A DNA stretch of 64,000 bases from Laguncularia racemosa. Its lineage: Eukaryota; Streptophyta; Magnoliopsida; Myrtales; Combretaceae. Where the stretch lies: positions 1,488,001-1,552,000 of the forward strand of contig JBBMOL010000133.1 of assembly GCA_037954665.1 (NCBI GenBank). The letters are read 5' to 3'. Under the pieces are notes generated by a model that was given only the letters and a program-made list of their open reading frames with translations, made no database searches and was not told the origin of the DNA. Below, piece after piece: positions 13,101-23,204 of this stretch. The stretch's first letter is position 1, and each line of letters starts with the position of its first letter. A program made the position numbers and the translations under genes.

Positions 13101-15898
13101 CTTACCAGAATACACCAAAGAATTAGTACCTAAAGGCTTTCCAAGACAATTGATAAGAGATCGCACCCCTCTCAAGTTCTTCCTAGTTAAGACCAGTTGG
13201 TTCTTGTGATGCAACTTCACTTTGTGGTGCGACAGCGATATGTGCTTGTCTAACATGGCTTGGCAACCCATTATTCTTTGTCTAATCTCCTTTTTCACTT
13301 CATTCTTGACTTGGGGGCTTTCCATGAAGCTTCCAACACTTCTCTCAGGTGTGTCAAGGTTTTTTTGCAATAGGTACAGAATAACTCATTGCGATTTTGT
13401 GAGCTAGATTGATTATTCTTTCTTGCCCGCAAGAGGTGTCCCTTTGTTTGAGTTTGAAGCTAATTTAGCATCACTAGTCACCATAGCTGAACTATTAACA
13501 CTTTGTGGTTCCAGCATCACAGACCTTTTACTCTCTTCTTCTCGAATTAGTGCTATAACTTCATTGAGACTCGGGAGTTCTTGTTTACCAAGGATCTGGA
13601 TTCTCACTTGGTCAAATTCGGGATTGAGTCCACAAAATAAATCATAGACTCTATCCTTTTCAATAAATTCTTTTAGAACAGTTGTATCCTTTGAATACTT
13701 AGTTTTTATCACACTATAATGGTCGAGTTCTTGCCATAGCGATTTTAATTGGTTGGCATATTCAGTCACTGCTTTCGTTCCTTGTTTTGCAGCCATCATT
13801 TTCATCTTGACTTCATATACCTGAGCCACATCTTTAGACTTGGAATAAGTCTCTTGTATAGCGTCCCAAACCTCTCTAGCAATCGTTAGAAATGTACATG
13901 TGTTGCTGATTTCCGGAATCATAAAATTCCATAACCACGTCATGATCATGGAATTTCTTCATCCCATGCTTCAAATTGAGGATCCTCCTTCTCTGGCCCT
14001 GTACCCGTGCGATGACTAATCTTTCCCTTTCCTTTCAATGTCGCTCAAACAAGCTTAGACCATTTAAGGTAATTTTTTCCATTCAACCTATACGTGGGTT
14101 GAAATGCTTTGTAGTTCACTAATCTATTGGAATCAAGGTTCTTCCCCGGATTGGTCAGTATTCCCTGTTATTTCTGACATGTTGTTAGCAATTAAGGCTG
14201 ATCGAATCCCGGGCTGGACAGTAATCTGTTGGATCTGTTGCGACCAAAAAACTGTAGCGACCAAGTCAATCACGCCAGAAACTTACCATTGCAAAATTCA
14301 CGGGTCTCTATTGTTCGACTTGGTGGACGATAGTGAGACAGCTAGTATTTGAAGCGGTGGACGAGAGAGAAATAAACGAGGCGGGTATTCTGCCTCTCAT
14401 GCAGATTCCGGCGACCCACAGCAGATTCCGGCGACTCCGGTGACCAACAGAAACGTTGCTGGAAATTACAGTACCGCTGCTGGAACGACTAGAAGCAAAC
14501 AAAAACATTTCTGGAACAACAGAAGATGGCCGGAATGACTGTGACCGGTGGCTGTAGGTTGGAGCAAATAGAACGTCTATAGGTTGCCACAAACCCTAAA
14601 AGAACTGCTGACGAACAAGAATTGCCAATGACCAAAAACTGCCGCTCATGCCAAAAGTCGTAGGTTGGAGTCCGGCTGCCACTGGCAACCCACTCCCAGC
14701 CTCGGTTTAGTGGGATCAATGATCTGGTGATAAATAAATAAAAAGAGAAATTCTGATGATGAAGGCCAAAAATAGATGAGAATTCTGGCGATGAAGGTTA
14801 GAAAAAAGATGAAAATTCTGGTGATGAAGGCCAGAAAAAAGAAAAAAAAAAAAGGTTTCGTAAACCCTAAAAAGCTATGTAATATTAAAACCGAACATAG
14901 AGAAAATTCTTTGTAATATTCATATTCTCTTATTTTTCAGAGTATTGGTTAGTCTTTATACACAGAAAAACCTAGTAGAAATTAAGAAACTAATTATATC
15001 CTAATTATACTAAAAAATATTTTAGCATTTACACATAATTTTCCCGCAGAATTCGATGTGCAAATTCATAAACTATCTCAGTTCTCCTTCACTTTTAGAG
15101 AAGAACCATGTATTTGCTTTATTCTCCAGGTTGCTGCTCAACAGGGTGCCTATCTTTCAAAATGCTTTAACCGAAGAAAGCAAAGTGAAGAAAATCCTGA
15201 AGGTCCAAGGCGTTTCATAGGTTCAGGACATCATCAGTTTCGTCCATTTCAGTATGTTTTCTGTTGCTACCACTGACAATCGGCTTCAACCTTAAAGTTA
15301 ACTCTGTCAATTTTTAACATAAAGCTCACACTGTCTATTTATAAGTTTAAACTTTTTAGACCGGTTGGTTTATGAAACTAGAGTCTCAGTTGAAATTCTG
15401 GTACTGTCATTTCACCTTCATCTAATAAGATGTCCATTTAACGGCTTTAGCCAGAAGTCTAGGCACATCAATGAGGGGAGTATCAAGTAATAAATGTAAA
15501 AATTCACAATGTCTATAACATTAAGCTTTTAGATCAATAGGTAGTCATGTTAAACTTAACAAGCTTTAGTTTTTTTACCTTGTTTTCTTAATGGTTCCAT
15601 TCTACATGTGGCCATAGGTATAAGCATTTTGGGCAGTTCGCTCCTTTAGGTGGAGAGCAAGCAGCTGCAGAACTTCCTGGAGACTGGGTTTCCATGGGTC
15701 ATAGCACTCAGTGGCTCTGGTATTCTGTATATGCCAGGTGAATATATTTACACACATGTAAATTTCATTGATGTGACCTCATTCTAACTAACAATCGTTT
15801 CTCTGTCCAGCAAGCAAGTAAGCTGGCGGACGAGGATATTGGTTGTGTCTGATTGGACCCGTAGATTTGTATTTGGGAGAGATTCGAGTCGTATTTGA
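1198..15898 (+). CDS. NDB1: External alternative NAD(P)H dehydrogenase, NDB1 type (first coding exon not seen)
   Basis: Type II NAD(P)H:ubiquinone oxidoreductase; plant NDB proteins sit on the intermembrane-space face of the inner mitochondrial membrane and feed cytosolic reducing equivalents to ubiquinone without pumping protons. Exons read from splice sites and homology to copy 2: 1198-1474, 2668-2874, 3105-3355, 4035-4254, 4425-4529, 4688-4951, 15130-15251, 15618-15737, 15811-15898 (stop TGA). All phases join, with no internal stop. The FAD-binding GTGWAG motif is in the first listed exon and the second dinucleotide fold (GGGPTG) is in 3105-3355. The second strand of that fold ends in Gln (codon 3330-3332), where NADH-using paralogues have Glu; in the family this goes with NADPH use. 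A canonical EF-hand loop (DKDNSGTLTVDE) lies at 4718-4753. The first visible exon begins in phase 2, so an upstream exon is required; the in-frame ATG at 1154 would give an acidic N-terminus unlike a mitochondrial presequence. Intron 7 is swollen to about 10.2 kb by nested copia elements. Confidence 0.9.
4971..5163 (-). repeat. LTR of copia element A (3' LTR)
   Basis: About 193 bp, matching 14882-15044 over blocks such as 'ccgaacatagagaaaattct' and 'tatatcctaattatactaaa' and ending at 'acacataattttc'. It has extra bases near 5130-5145 compared with its partner. Terminal dinucleotides have decayed, so the ends are accurate to a few bases only. Confidence 0.8.
5164..6690 (-). pseudogene. Copia element A: RT and RNase H remnant
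   Basis: Reading the minus strand from about 6600 down to 5164 gives broken pieces of a copia reverse transcriptase and RNase H. The RT part includes a YVDD polymerase motif in the fragment 5908-6096, followed by the 'KEFEIKALGSLKYFLGI' region. The RNase H tail is at 5164-5409 (NPVQHDRRKHIKI..., ending near the LTR). Stops and frameshifts separate the blocks. It was once continuous with the gag-integrase part at 11750-14040, from which element B separates it. Confidence 0.8.
6695..6871 (-). repeat. LTR of copia element B (3' LTR)
   Basis: 177 bp, beginning 'tgtaattgtaaggaaaag' and ending 'ctataaca'. It carries a short (AT)n run near 6750-6762 that is shorter in the partner. It pairs with 11568-11744. 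Confidence 0.93.
6879..7385 (-). pseudogene. Copia element B: RNase H region
   Basis: Two minus-strand open stretches, 7104-7385 and 6879-7076, encode the copia-type RNase H. The first has the CFTDANWAGCEEDRRSTSG block and the VSWKSNKQNIVSRSSAESKY block, including the acidic residues of the active site. The second has the KRTKHIEIDCHFVREKI and LGDLLIKAL blocks, ending just before the polypurine tract. The two stretches are in broken continuity: a stop lies between them where the family is normally one frame. Confidence 0.85.
7470..8070 (-). pseudogene. Copia element B: reverse transcriptase
   Basis: Minus-strand pieces 7711-8070 and 7470-7736 together form most of a copia RT. The first has the PPGF block, the LYELKQSPRAWFGKF block and the YVDD catalytic motif (in IVYVDDIVINGND). 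The second continues with LKYFLGVEV and the SKTGNLGAKPCSTPM region. They lie in different frames with a short overlap, so there is at least one frameshift near 7711-7736. Upstream RT residues towards 8320 are present but contain stops. Confidence 0.88.
8323..9350 (-). pseudogene. Copia element B: integrase and RT linker
   Basis: 8323-8877 is open on the minus strand and begins with the integrase C-terminal block typical of copia (RPQVTKLDPKSLKCIFLRYS..., then FCENIPF). It runs through a serine/proline-rich linker into the conserved SHPGWRSAMVEEMNAL segment that precedes the RT. The catalytic core lies in 8880-9350, but that stretch is broken by stops and is recognisable only in short blocks. 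Confidence 0.75.
9360..9975 (-). pseudogene. Copia element B: protease and integrase zinc-binding domain
   Basis: The minus-strand frame contains the aspartic-protease motif DSGATDHMTG at about 9920-9950. Next come the VLNLPDLSFNLISLSKLT block and the gag-pre-integrase HHCC zinc domain (HCRLGHPSLSLLKKLYP... then CESCQYVKH). The open part, 9360-9929, is 189 codons and stops just before the integrase core. Confidence 0.85.
10329..11072 (-). pseudogene. Copia element B: gag
   Basis: An open minus-strand stretch of 247 codons. From about residue 55 it matches the plant copia gag family (UBN2-type): KLNGSNYLDWSKTIRLYL, the WLRVDARLFLQIRNSI block and the helical RAEKQDKSLICYFMNFKRTYEEL block. The first 50 or so residues do not look like gag, and the true start is probably the internal Met near 10910. 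Capsid-type coat protein of the retrotransposon particle. The zinc-knuckle region downstream (10130-10330) is out of frame. Confidence 0.8.
11568..11744 (-). repeat. LTR of copia element B (5' LTR)
   Basis: 177 bp, TG..CA, directly followed by the target duplication ataag (11745-11749). The primer-binding site on its left (gctctgatacta) is the complement of a plant initiator-Met-tRNA 3' end apart from one base. Confidence 0.93.
11750..12572 (-). pseudogene. Copia element A: integrase remnant
   Basis: Minus-strand fragments: 12351-12572 holds the end of the HHCC domain (FHCEVCELAKYKQVSFP). Further left, 11760-12340 holds degenerate integrase-core blocks (the motif region around 12180-12300) and the linker towards the RT. 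Frames change several times. The left boundary at 11749/11750 is the nested insertion site of element B. Confidence 0.7.
12753..13370 (-). pseudogene. Copia element A: zinc-knuckle and protease region
   Basis: Open for 205 codons on the minus strand. The N-terminal half is a lysine-rich linker after the gag zinc knuckle. The second half carries the protease block WIIDSRATNHMTQSSKHFST followed by CPSNQKIATINGSLTTVAGVG. The catalytic Asp-Ser-Gly triad reads Asp-Ser-Arg here, so the active site is damaged. The equivalent stretch of element C (47248-47793) keeps Asp-Ser-Gly. Confidence 0.8.
13413..13949 (-). pseudogene. Copia element A: gag
   Basis: An uninterrupted minus-strand stretch of 178 codons. 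It encodes the conserved core of copia gag: LWNFMIPEISNTCTFL, AREVWDAIQETYSKSKD, VYEVKMKMMAAKQG and YDLFCGLNPEFDQVRIQIL. The frame breaks upstream, between 13950 and 14110, where the gag N-terminus (WSKLV, YLK-type blocks) should continue. The matching piece in element C is 48010-48198 plus neighbouring fragments. Confidence 0.82.
14882..15044 (-). repeat. LTR of copia element A (5' LTR)
   Basis: Partner of 4971-5163, about 30 bp shorter because of small deletions. A degenerate primer-binding site adjoins it on the left. On the right it is followed by cgcag and then by 80 bp of original NDB1 intron before the acceptor at 15128-15129. Confidence 0.8.
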
Positions 15899-18507
15899 GA
15901 CTGTAGGTAGGGTATGCCTATTACACCTTCTTTTGAACTCTACCCTCAATCATGAATCACTTGCAGAGGGAGGTGGAACAAGCATATAAATGCCTCACAG
16001 CAGCTAGAAGACAGGACCTCACTCTTCTTTGCTGTGCAGCCATTAACTTTGCAGAGCAGAAAGTCATTCTCATCAAGGAAGCAAAGATCTAGGACTGGTG
16101 TTGTTTGCTATTCAATCTGGTATTCACTTCAGATGCTCACAAAAATGGTGGACAAATTAAGTTTGATCTCATTTTCAAGGATATATGTACGTAAGCTCTT
16201 GGTTCACTTTGAGATGAACATTTCCATTGTCTTATATCCCATCAATTTCTCATCGTTTTACATTTTTATAGCCTTAACTCTCTAAATCACTGAAGGGGGG
16301 ATAGAAAGAAAATCTTGCAGCATGGAGTATAAAGGGGAGATGATAATATTTGACGGTCGTAAAATTTAAATCAAAGAAGATCTGAATAAGATGCTTTTAA
16401 TAATTTTTTTTTTTTGCGAAATAAATGGATGTTTGGAAAGGAAATTGTCAGGCGATCTAATATTATGATTTTGCAAATTCAATTCGCAGTTTTCACCAAA
16501 TAAGAGGTTGCAAATTATTTCCTTTCTATTTTTTTTTTCTGCTTTTTCTCTATCCCAGCTCTTCATTCGATTGCAAAAGAAAAGGGCAGTCAAATCAGTT
16601 TCATTCACTGAGAGAACGGTATCCATACGTTTGAAATACACCATCTCGATTAGCGTATGTGTTCGATTTGATTATACATTTTTAAAGACCATACGAACCC
16701 ATAGTTTGACAAAAAAAATTGCCTGCATAGAGAAGGTGGTTTATTTTAACTAAGATCCCAAATTGAACCGATTTTGATGAATACGATTGCAAGGTTGTTT
16801 TTCACATACGTGGGAATGTGAATAATGAATAATGAGTATGATAGTTCTCAGTTGGGGATGCTTTGAATCAACATTATTCCCTTTAAACCTTTTTTTTTTT
16901 GGGGTGGGGGGTGGGGGGTGGGCAACTCTCTCTCTCTCTCTTTCTCCTCAATTAAAAATCATTTTTTCAATCAATTTATGGAATGGATAAATATTACAAT
17001 CTGCTTTCCATCTAACAATGCTGATTTAAAACTTGAAATTGAAAAGATTTAGGTTTAATATTAAGTTCATTATGTGCCCATCTATGATTTGCAATTGATT
17101 ACTAAAAAAAGTAATTTTAAGATACATGTGTTGCATTGCTCCATCTAATTAGTAGTTTTATATGCTAGCTAATCAATGACACAGAACGATATATTAATCC
17201 AAATATGCATGTTATCATAAAGTGTTAGATTTTTCATATTTTCTAGCTTAGAGATTTAATATTCCCTTGTCTCCTATGGAGAAATATTTCAATTAATAAA
17301 TTAATTATAATAAAACCTCTATCTTAACCTTACGTAATGTATTGCATATTTTTAATTCTATTATGGGTAATAATAAAAATTAAAGGCAACAACTTACCGT
17401 ATAGGAAGCAATTGTTACCTTTATAGCTTTTTTTTTTCGGCCAGCTCTTTATTGCTATTATGTATTTCGATATACGTGTTGGTGTATTCAAGGATGGTAT
17501 GGTGTTTTTATTTTTTTTTATTTTTTTGGAACATGTCCCAATCTATTTTAGTTGTAAGCCAAAAAAGGTATAGTAATGAGCAAAACGTCGGTTGTTTCAG
17601 AAAGTGGTTCAAGCAATAATAGTGTCATTTATTCCTTTTTTCCTTTTATCATCTGTTGTAATTCTTTTTCAATATTTTATAACTCTGTTATTCACATCAA
17701 ACTCGAATTTATGACTTCTTAATTTCTTTTATGGTATCTTATTATAATTTGTAAGTATAATATAAATAATCTTTCATTAATTTAGAAAGGAGAGCCATTT
17801 ATGCCGATGTAAATTATTTAGGATTAAAACTAATATGGATTTGATAGAAATAAAAGAAAACGAATATATTCAAATAAAGTGGAGATAAAAAAAAAAAAAA
17901 ACTTAGTTGAGACTCCCTTCTATTATTAAGTAATAGAATTTTCCTTGTTACTATTTCATTCCGGTCTAAAATCATTTTGTTCCTATAATGAATGGTAAAC
18001 CGAACAACATCGTTGTTAAAAAAAAAGAAAGAAAGAAATTGTTCATAACAAAAGAATTTCACAACAATTGTTCAAGCAATTCTCCATTGAATTTCTTGAT
18101 CTATCGACTCTCGAGAAAACAAAAATGGCGATTTGATTTCGCTCCAGAATTGAATTAGTACTCCACGAGAGATTTAAATTCATCACCATGCAATCCGCCA
18201 GTTACATGGTCGAGCAAATTCACCAACATGTGTAAACTCCTAACATAAAGCGTAGCCTTGTCTTGTACTAGCGGACACATATCCATTGTTTGACAAGTTA
18301 AAAGTCAAAGAAAAAACTTAAGGAAACATACACACGTTTCCTAGTCTCTCGCTCTCCTTCTACGGGCTCACGTACTCCTCACAACGGGAAACTTCTATTC
18401 CTACAAAACCGTCTATATTATATCCTAATATATGTCGCCCCCTTTGGTTTAACTATAAGAGAAGGAAGACGTAGTAGGGGAAAAGAAAAAAAGAGTAGGC
18501 TTTCATA
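15899..18507. other. Intergenic region between NDB1 and NDB2
   Basis: 2.6 kb with no convincing gene. The first few hundred bases are presumably the NDB1 3' UTR. Simple-sequence tracts occur at 16889-16950 (T-run, G-rich run, then a CT run), and several A/T homopolymers follow. The last 200 bp before 18508 are less AT-rich and should contain the NDB2 promoter and 5' UTR; I cannot single out a TATA box with confidence. Confidence 0.6.
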
Positions 18508-21500
18508 ATGAGTAAATTTAGGTTCTTTGAGAGGGTTTCGAGAGCATTTCATGATTATTCCACGCTCTCTAAGGTTCTTCTTGTCTCCACTGTCAGGTCC
18601 TAATATTTATATTTACATACTCTATGAGGATATTTTGTTCGATTTATTTTCGTGTTTGATGGCTAAACTTTATATTTTTTTTCTCGCTCTCCTTGTTACA
18701 CTACGTAAGTATGTACGAAGTTTTATGTAATGGAATTGCTAAATGTACGTTTGATTTTTGTATATTTGCACTGAAATCAAAATGTCATCATGTTAGAATT
18801 ACTTAAATAAAGAGATAGCTAACACAACTGTGATCTAAAATTTTAAGCTAGTAGAGCAAAGTATGCTTAAATGTTTGAGAAATGCATGTTTACGTAACTG
18901 CATGCATGAGGTGTTGTTCTCTTCATCAGCTTCTTGCGACACTCCTATTTTTAATGGTGTAGAGATGATGGTTACATGCTAGAGCAAACGTATACCAATC
19001 TTTTGTACAATAGATGGAGCAAAAGTTGTACTGTTCTAAGACTACCCATTTTTAGATATTATAATCTGTTTGAATGAACATTAGCATAAATGAATCACAA
19101 TTGCCCTATATGATAGTTAAACTTTCCAAAAAGATAAAATGTAATCATGATTAAGTAGGCCATACTATTGTACTAACCATATTTTTAAGCAATTTCAGTG
19201 AGAGGATCAACTTCATAGTCATATGGTATATATAACTACAGCATTTAGTTTTGTTCTTTTTTCATTTCTTGGCAAATTATGGACAATATTCATTTCAAGT
19301 TCAATGCAGTGGTGGAGTTGTATTGGCAGTTCCTGACACTGGTTTTAGTGGAGTCTATGCGGATTCTAAAGTTGAGTGCCCAAAGAAGAAGGTGGTGGTG
19401 CTTGGAACTGGATGGGCTGCCACAAGCTTCTTGAAAAATTTGAAGAGTTCTTCATATGAAGTAGAAGTAATCTCACCGCGGAATTATTTTGCATTCACTC
19501 CTCTGCTGCCAAGCGTTACAAATGGGACAGTGGAAGCACGCAGCATAGTCGAACCTATCCGTAATATTATTAACAAGGTAAGCTTGACTAAATCCCATAT
19601 AAATATATATATAGCAGGAATTCTGATATTTTATTAGAGCAATTGGAAATAATCAATAGCGATTTTCTTTGCAAGTTTTCCTAAGGCGTAATTTGCTTGA
19701 ATGGATATTGAAAGGAGTTCTTGAATTAGCAGTTGTGACTGTTTGTTTTCATATAAATTGGATTACTACGACTGAAATTGCTGAAATGTGATGAGACAGA
19801 ATGGTCCACATTGTGAATATAGAGAAGCTCATTGCTATAAAATTGATGCACACAAGAAGAGAGTTTACTGTCAAACTACTCAAGTCTCAAATTTGGGTGG
19901 AAAAGAAGAATTTACCGTAGATTATGACTATCTGATAATAGCTATGGGAGCTCGTGCAAACACGTTTAATACCCCTGGTGTTGAGGAGAATGCACATTTT
20001 CTAAAGGTACATACGATAAGTTTAGTATTGTGCGTATTGCTAATAAATGATGCTTTTTTGAGGTTTACCTGTCTGCTCTATCGCTGGATGATAATACTAA
20101 TACCTCGCGCAGGAAGTAGAAGATGCTCAGAGGATTCGTCAGTCTGTAATTGACTGCTTTGAGAGAGCAAGCATACCTACTGTTAAGGAAGAAGAGAAGA
20201 AGAGAATTTTGCATTTTGTTGTTGTTGGAGGTGGTCCTACAGGTGTGGAGTTTGCTGCTGAACTTTGTGATTTTGCCACGGAAGATCTTGCCAGGCTATA
20301 TCCTGAAATCAAGAACTATGTGAAAATTACCCTTCTTGAAGCAGGGGATCATATTTTGAACATGTAAGGAAAGTTGCCATATCAGTAAAACAACAGTCAT
20401 ATTCTTTCATGTCAAGACAGACATGTATGCATTTGGATAATCATGGCATGATGTCTTAAAAAGCCTAAGGGGTTCTAGTTAGCATCAAAGTGTGATGCCC
20501 GTTGACTAGGCTTGTACATTGAGGAAATATGAGAAACTATGGATTAATCTTATTTGCTTCTTGGGCCAACAAAATTAAAATTAAAAAAAAAAAAGGAATC
20601 TCATTTGCTTCTAGTTCAGATCATACGATTCTAAGTTGACCAAATTGAACTCATTGTCCATGCTGTGTAGGCTAATTGTTTCATATTGTGCAGGTTCGAC
20701 AAAAGAATCACAGCTTTTGCTTTAGAAAAATTTAAAAGAGATGATATCAATGTGAAGACGGGTTCCATGGTGGTCAAAATAAATGAGAAAGAGATAGCAA
20801 CTAAGGTGAGAGCGACCGGCAAGACAGTATCTTATCCATATGGAATGGTTGTCTGGTCCACTGGTATCGGTACCCGGCCTGTTATAATGGATTTCATGAA
20901 GCAAATTGGTCAGGTTCGTTGGCTGGTGTCAATAATATTTTCATTGGGTTTAGACCTCTTAACAATATTTTTCCACTAAAAAGTATCACTTTCCTGGCAG
21001 GCCAACAGGCGTGTTTTAGCAACTGATGAATGGCTCAGGGTTGAAGGATGTGATAACATATATGCACTAGGTGATTGTGCAACCATAAATCAACGGAAAG
21101 TCATGGTATGAGAAATTTGGCTTGGATTTATGATTCCTTGGAGCAACTAAGACATTATCGTTTGAATCACATAGTTGTGTTTTACCTCCATTTTAATATT
21201 TTAGAGATGACTTCACCCTTGTGCCATAGTGATCATTTGATCCTGGAGAATGCTCTAGTCTAAATGCAGTTTCTTGAAAGTGTGAACTAAGAACTATTGA
21301 TTTAACTCTTAAAACTATTTTCATAAATTCGGAAAAATGTAGAGAGCGATGATAATACCATTTTCTTTTGATTCCCTAGTCATGCTATACAATCTGGAGA
21401 TTTTTTATGTACACAGTATCTTAGTCAGTATGATAGAATTGCAAAAATGTTTTGAGTCTCCTTCTCGATTGCTGATAGAGCTTTTGGTCCATTTTCAGGA

Positions 21501-23204
21501 AGATATTGCGGCAATATTTAGCAAGGCAGATAAGTCTAGCTCCGGTAAGCTAAATTTACATGATGCGAAAGAAGTAGTTGCAGATATCTGTGAAAGGTAT
21601 CCGCAGGTAGAGATACTTTTAAAGAAGAAACGGATGGAAACTTTCCTCGATTTGCTCAAGAGTGCACAAGGGGATGGACAGGTATTGGACATCGAAAAGT
21701 TTAAGTCTGCTCTAGCTGAAGCTGATTTACAAATGAAAAATCTTCCTGCAACAGCTCAAGTATGATGCCTACCATTTTTTCCGCATTTTCCTTGTGTTTC
21801 CAAGCATTCCTTCTGTAAGAGTTTGATGGCAGTTCAGACTCCCTCTCTTCTTATTGCTTTTTGGATGAACTACAGGTAGCTTCCCAACAAGGAAAATATC
21901 TCGCAAAATGTTTTAATCGTATGGAGGAATGCGAAAAGAATCCCGAAGGTCCCTTGAGATTCAGGGGATCTGGTCGCCACCGGTTCCGGCCCTTCAGGTA
22001 TAAATTCAGTCCTCTCATGATTAATGCTACTACAAGTTCAAGTTTTTTCATGTGTTATAATGCTGCATAAAGGCAATGAAATAGGCTGGGAGCCACTTTT
22101 AATGCAAGCGCAGTTCTCGCTTTTCACAGGTATAATCTGTTAGGTGATCCTCAATACCTTAGTCTGCTAGTAATAAGTATGTAAGAAAATTCAAGAATTG
22201 AAACCAAATCAAATATAATTCTCAAATTTTACTCGTATTTATGACGTTCTGGTTATTCCTTTCTGTTAATAGTAGTGTTGGTAGTACCTATGAAGTATTC
22301 CAAGAAAGGAATAGATAGGCCTTATTGCATATAAAATAGATACAACTTCCAAAGATTATTTGACACACAAGAAAAACTGCACCCACGCGTGTTCCATTTT
22401 CCATCGATGGTCCAATTCAATATTTATCTATTTTAAGAAAGATACATGTGTAAGTGTCAAATGTTCAATGAAGCCTCTAAACTTTGATTATATGTAACTA
22501 AGCTCATGCACTTTCATACTTGTCCAAACAGCCCCCTGAACCCTTTGATTGTAACCAATTTGAAAAATTTACTAACGATATCTCTAATAAAGCTTCAGTT
22601 TTAACAAACATAGATATACATAATTAAAGCTTAGCTAAAACTTCACTATAAGAAATTAAACCTTAAATCTAGATTTTAAGAACATAATCAGCAAGACTTT
22701 TCAGTTTATCACAATCGAAAATTTCAGGAGTTACTTGAACAAATGTTAAAATACAGTTTCATTGCACACAAGTCAAGTTTTGAGGTTTAATTGCACAGTA
22801 AACTAAGTTAGAGGTGCTTATTTGTGTGGATCTCTTTATTTTTCTACTTAAGTTGGGGAAGATTTTGAAGATTTTACGATGGTATGATTAAATGTCTTGT
22901 AATTTCTCAACAAAGGTACAAGCATTTTGGGCAATTTGCTCCCCTGGGAGGTGAACAAACTGCAGCTCAGCTTCCGGGAGATTGGGTCTCAATAGGGCGT
23001 AGCACACAGTGGCTTTGGTATTCTATATATGCAAGGTAAGCTGCCTAGTTTCATGCTGATCTCCATCTTTTGATAATGTGCACATCTAAACATCTAACAA
23101 CTGCAACAATTCACAGCAAATTGGTCAGCTGGCGCACAAGAGTACTGGTGATATCCGACTGGGGAAGGCGATTCATTTTCGGCCGCGATTCGAGTCGGAT
23201 TTAG
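18508..23204 (+). CDS. NDB2: External alternative NAD(P)H dehydrogenase, NDB2 type
   Basis: A complete ten-exon gene for a 576-aa type II NADH:ubiquinone oxidoreductase acting on the outer surface of the inner mitochondrial membrane. Exons: 18508-18596, 19310-19577, 19800-20006, 20113-20363, 20694-20913, 21001-21105, 21499-21759, 21876-21997, 22916-23035, 23117-23204 (TAG). The ATG at 18508 gives a basic, Ser-rich start (MSKFRFFERVSRAFHDYS) that fits a targeting/anchor segment. The FAD motif GTGWAA is at residues 62-67 and the second Rossmann motif GGGPTG at 227-232. The strand of that fold ends in Glu264, the residue linked to NADH preference. The inserted EF-hand (391-402, DKSSSGKLNLHD) lacks two of the usual acidic ligands and ends in Asp, so calcium binding is doubtful. 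The C-terminus (GRDSSRI) is typical. Exon lengths match NDB1 except for two. It could be called NDB3 or NDB4; only a tree can decide. Confidence 0.93.

Larger units (their letters stand above)
4971..15044 (-). mobile_element. Ty1/copia LTR retrotransposon A (outer element, decayed), in NDB1 intron 7
   Basis: Two related LTRs (about 4971-5163 and 14882-15044) flank copia-type coding remnants in the order gag, protease, integrase, RT, RNase H on the minus strand. Next to the right LTR is a degenerate initiator-Met-tRNA primer site (about 14868-14882). The flanking pentamers are cgaag (4966-4970) and cgcag (15045-15049), a one-mismatch target duplication. The element is interrupted by element B at 6695-11744. 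Removing B joins the integrase C-terminal region to the RT start, so B landed in A's pol gene. A lies antisense to NDB1, about 20 bp downstream of the exon ending at 4951. Its coding remnants resemble those of element C at 44-49 kb. Many stops and frameshifts make it non-autonomous. Confidence 0.85.

Noticed and set aside
16366..18062. Several 60-92 codon frames between NDB1 and NDB2
   Set aside because: Poly-T/poly-A driven, no conserved residues, no splice structure.
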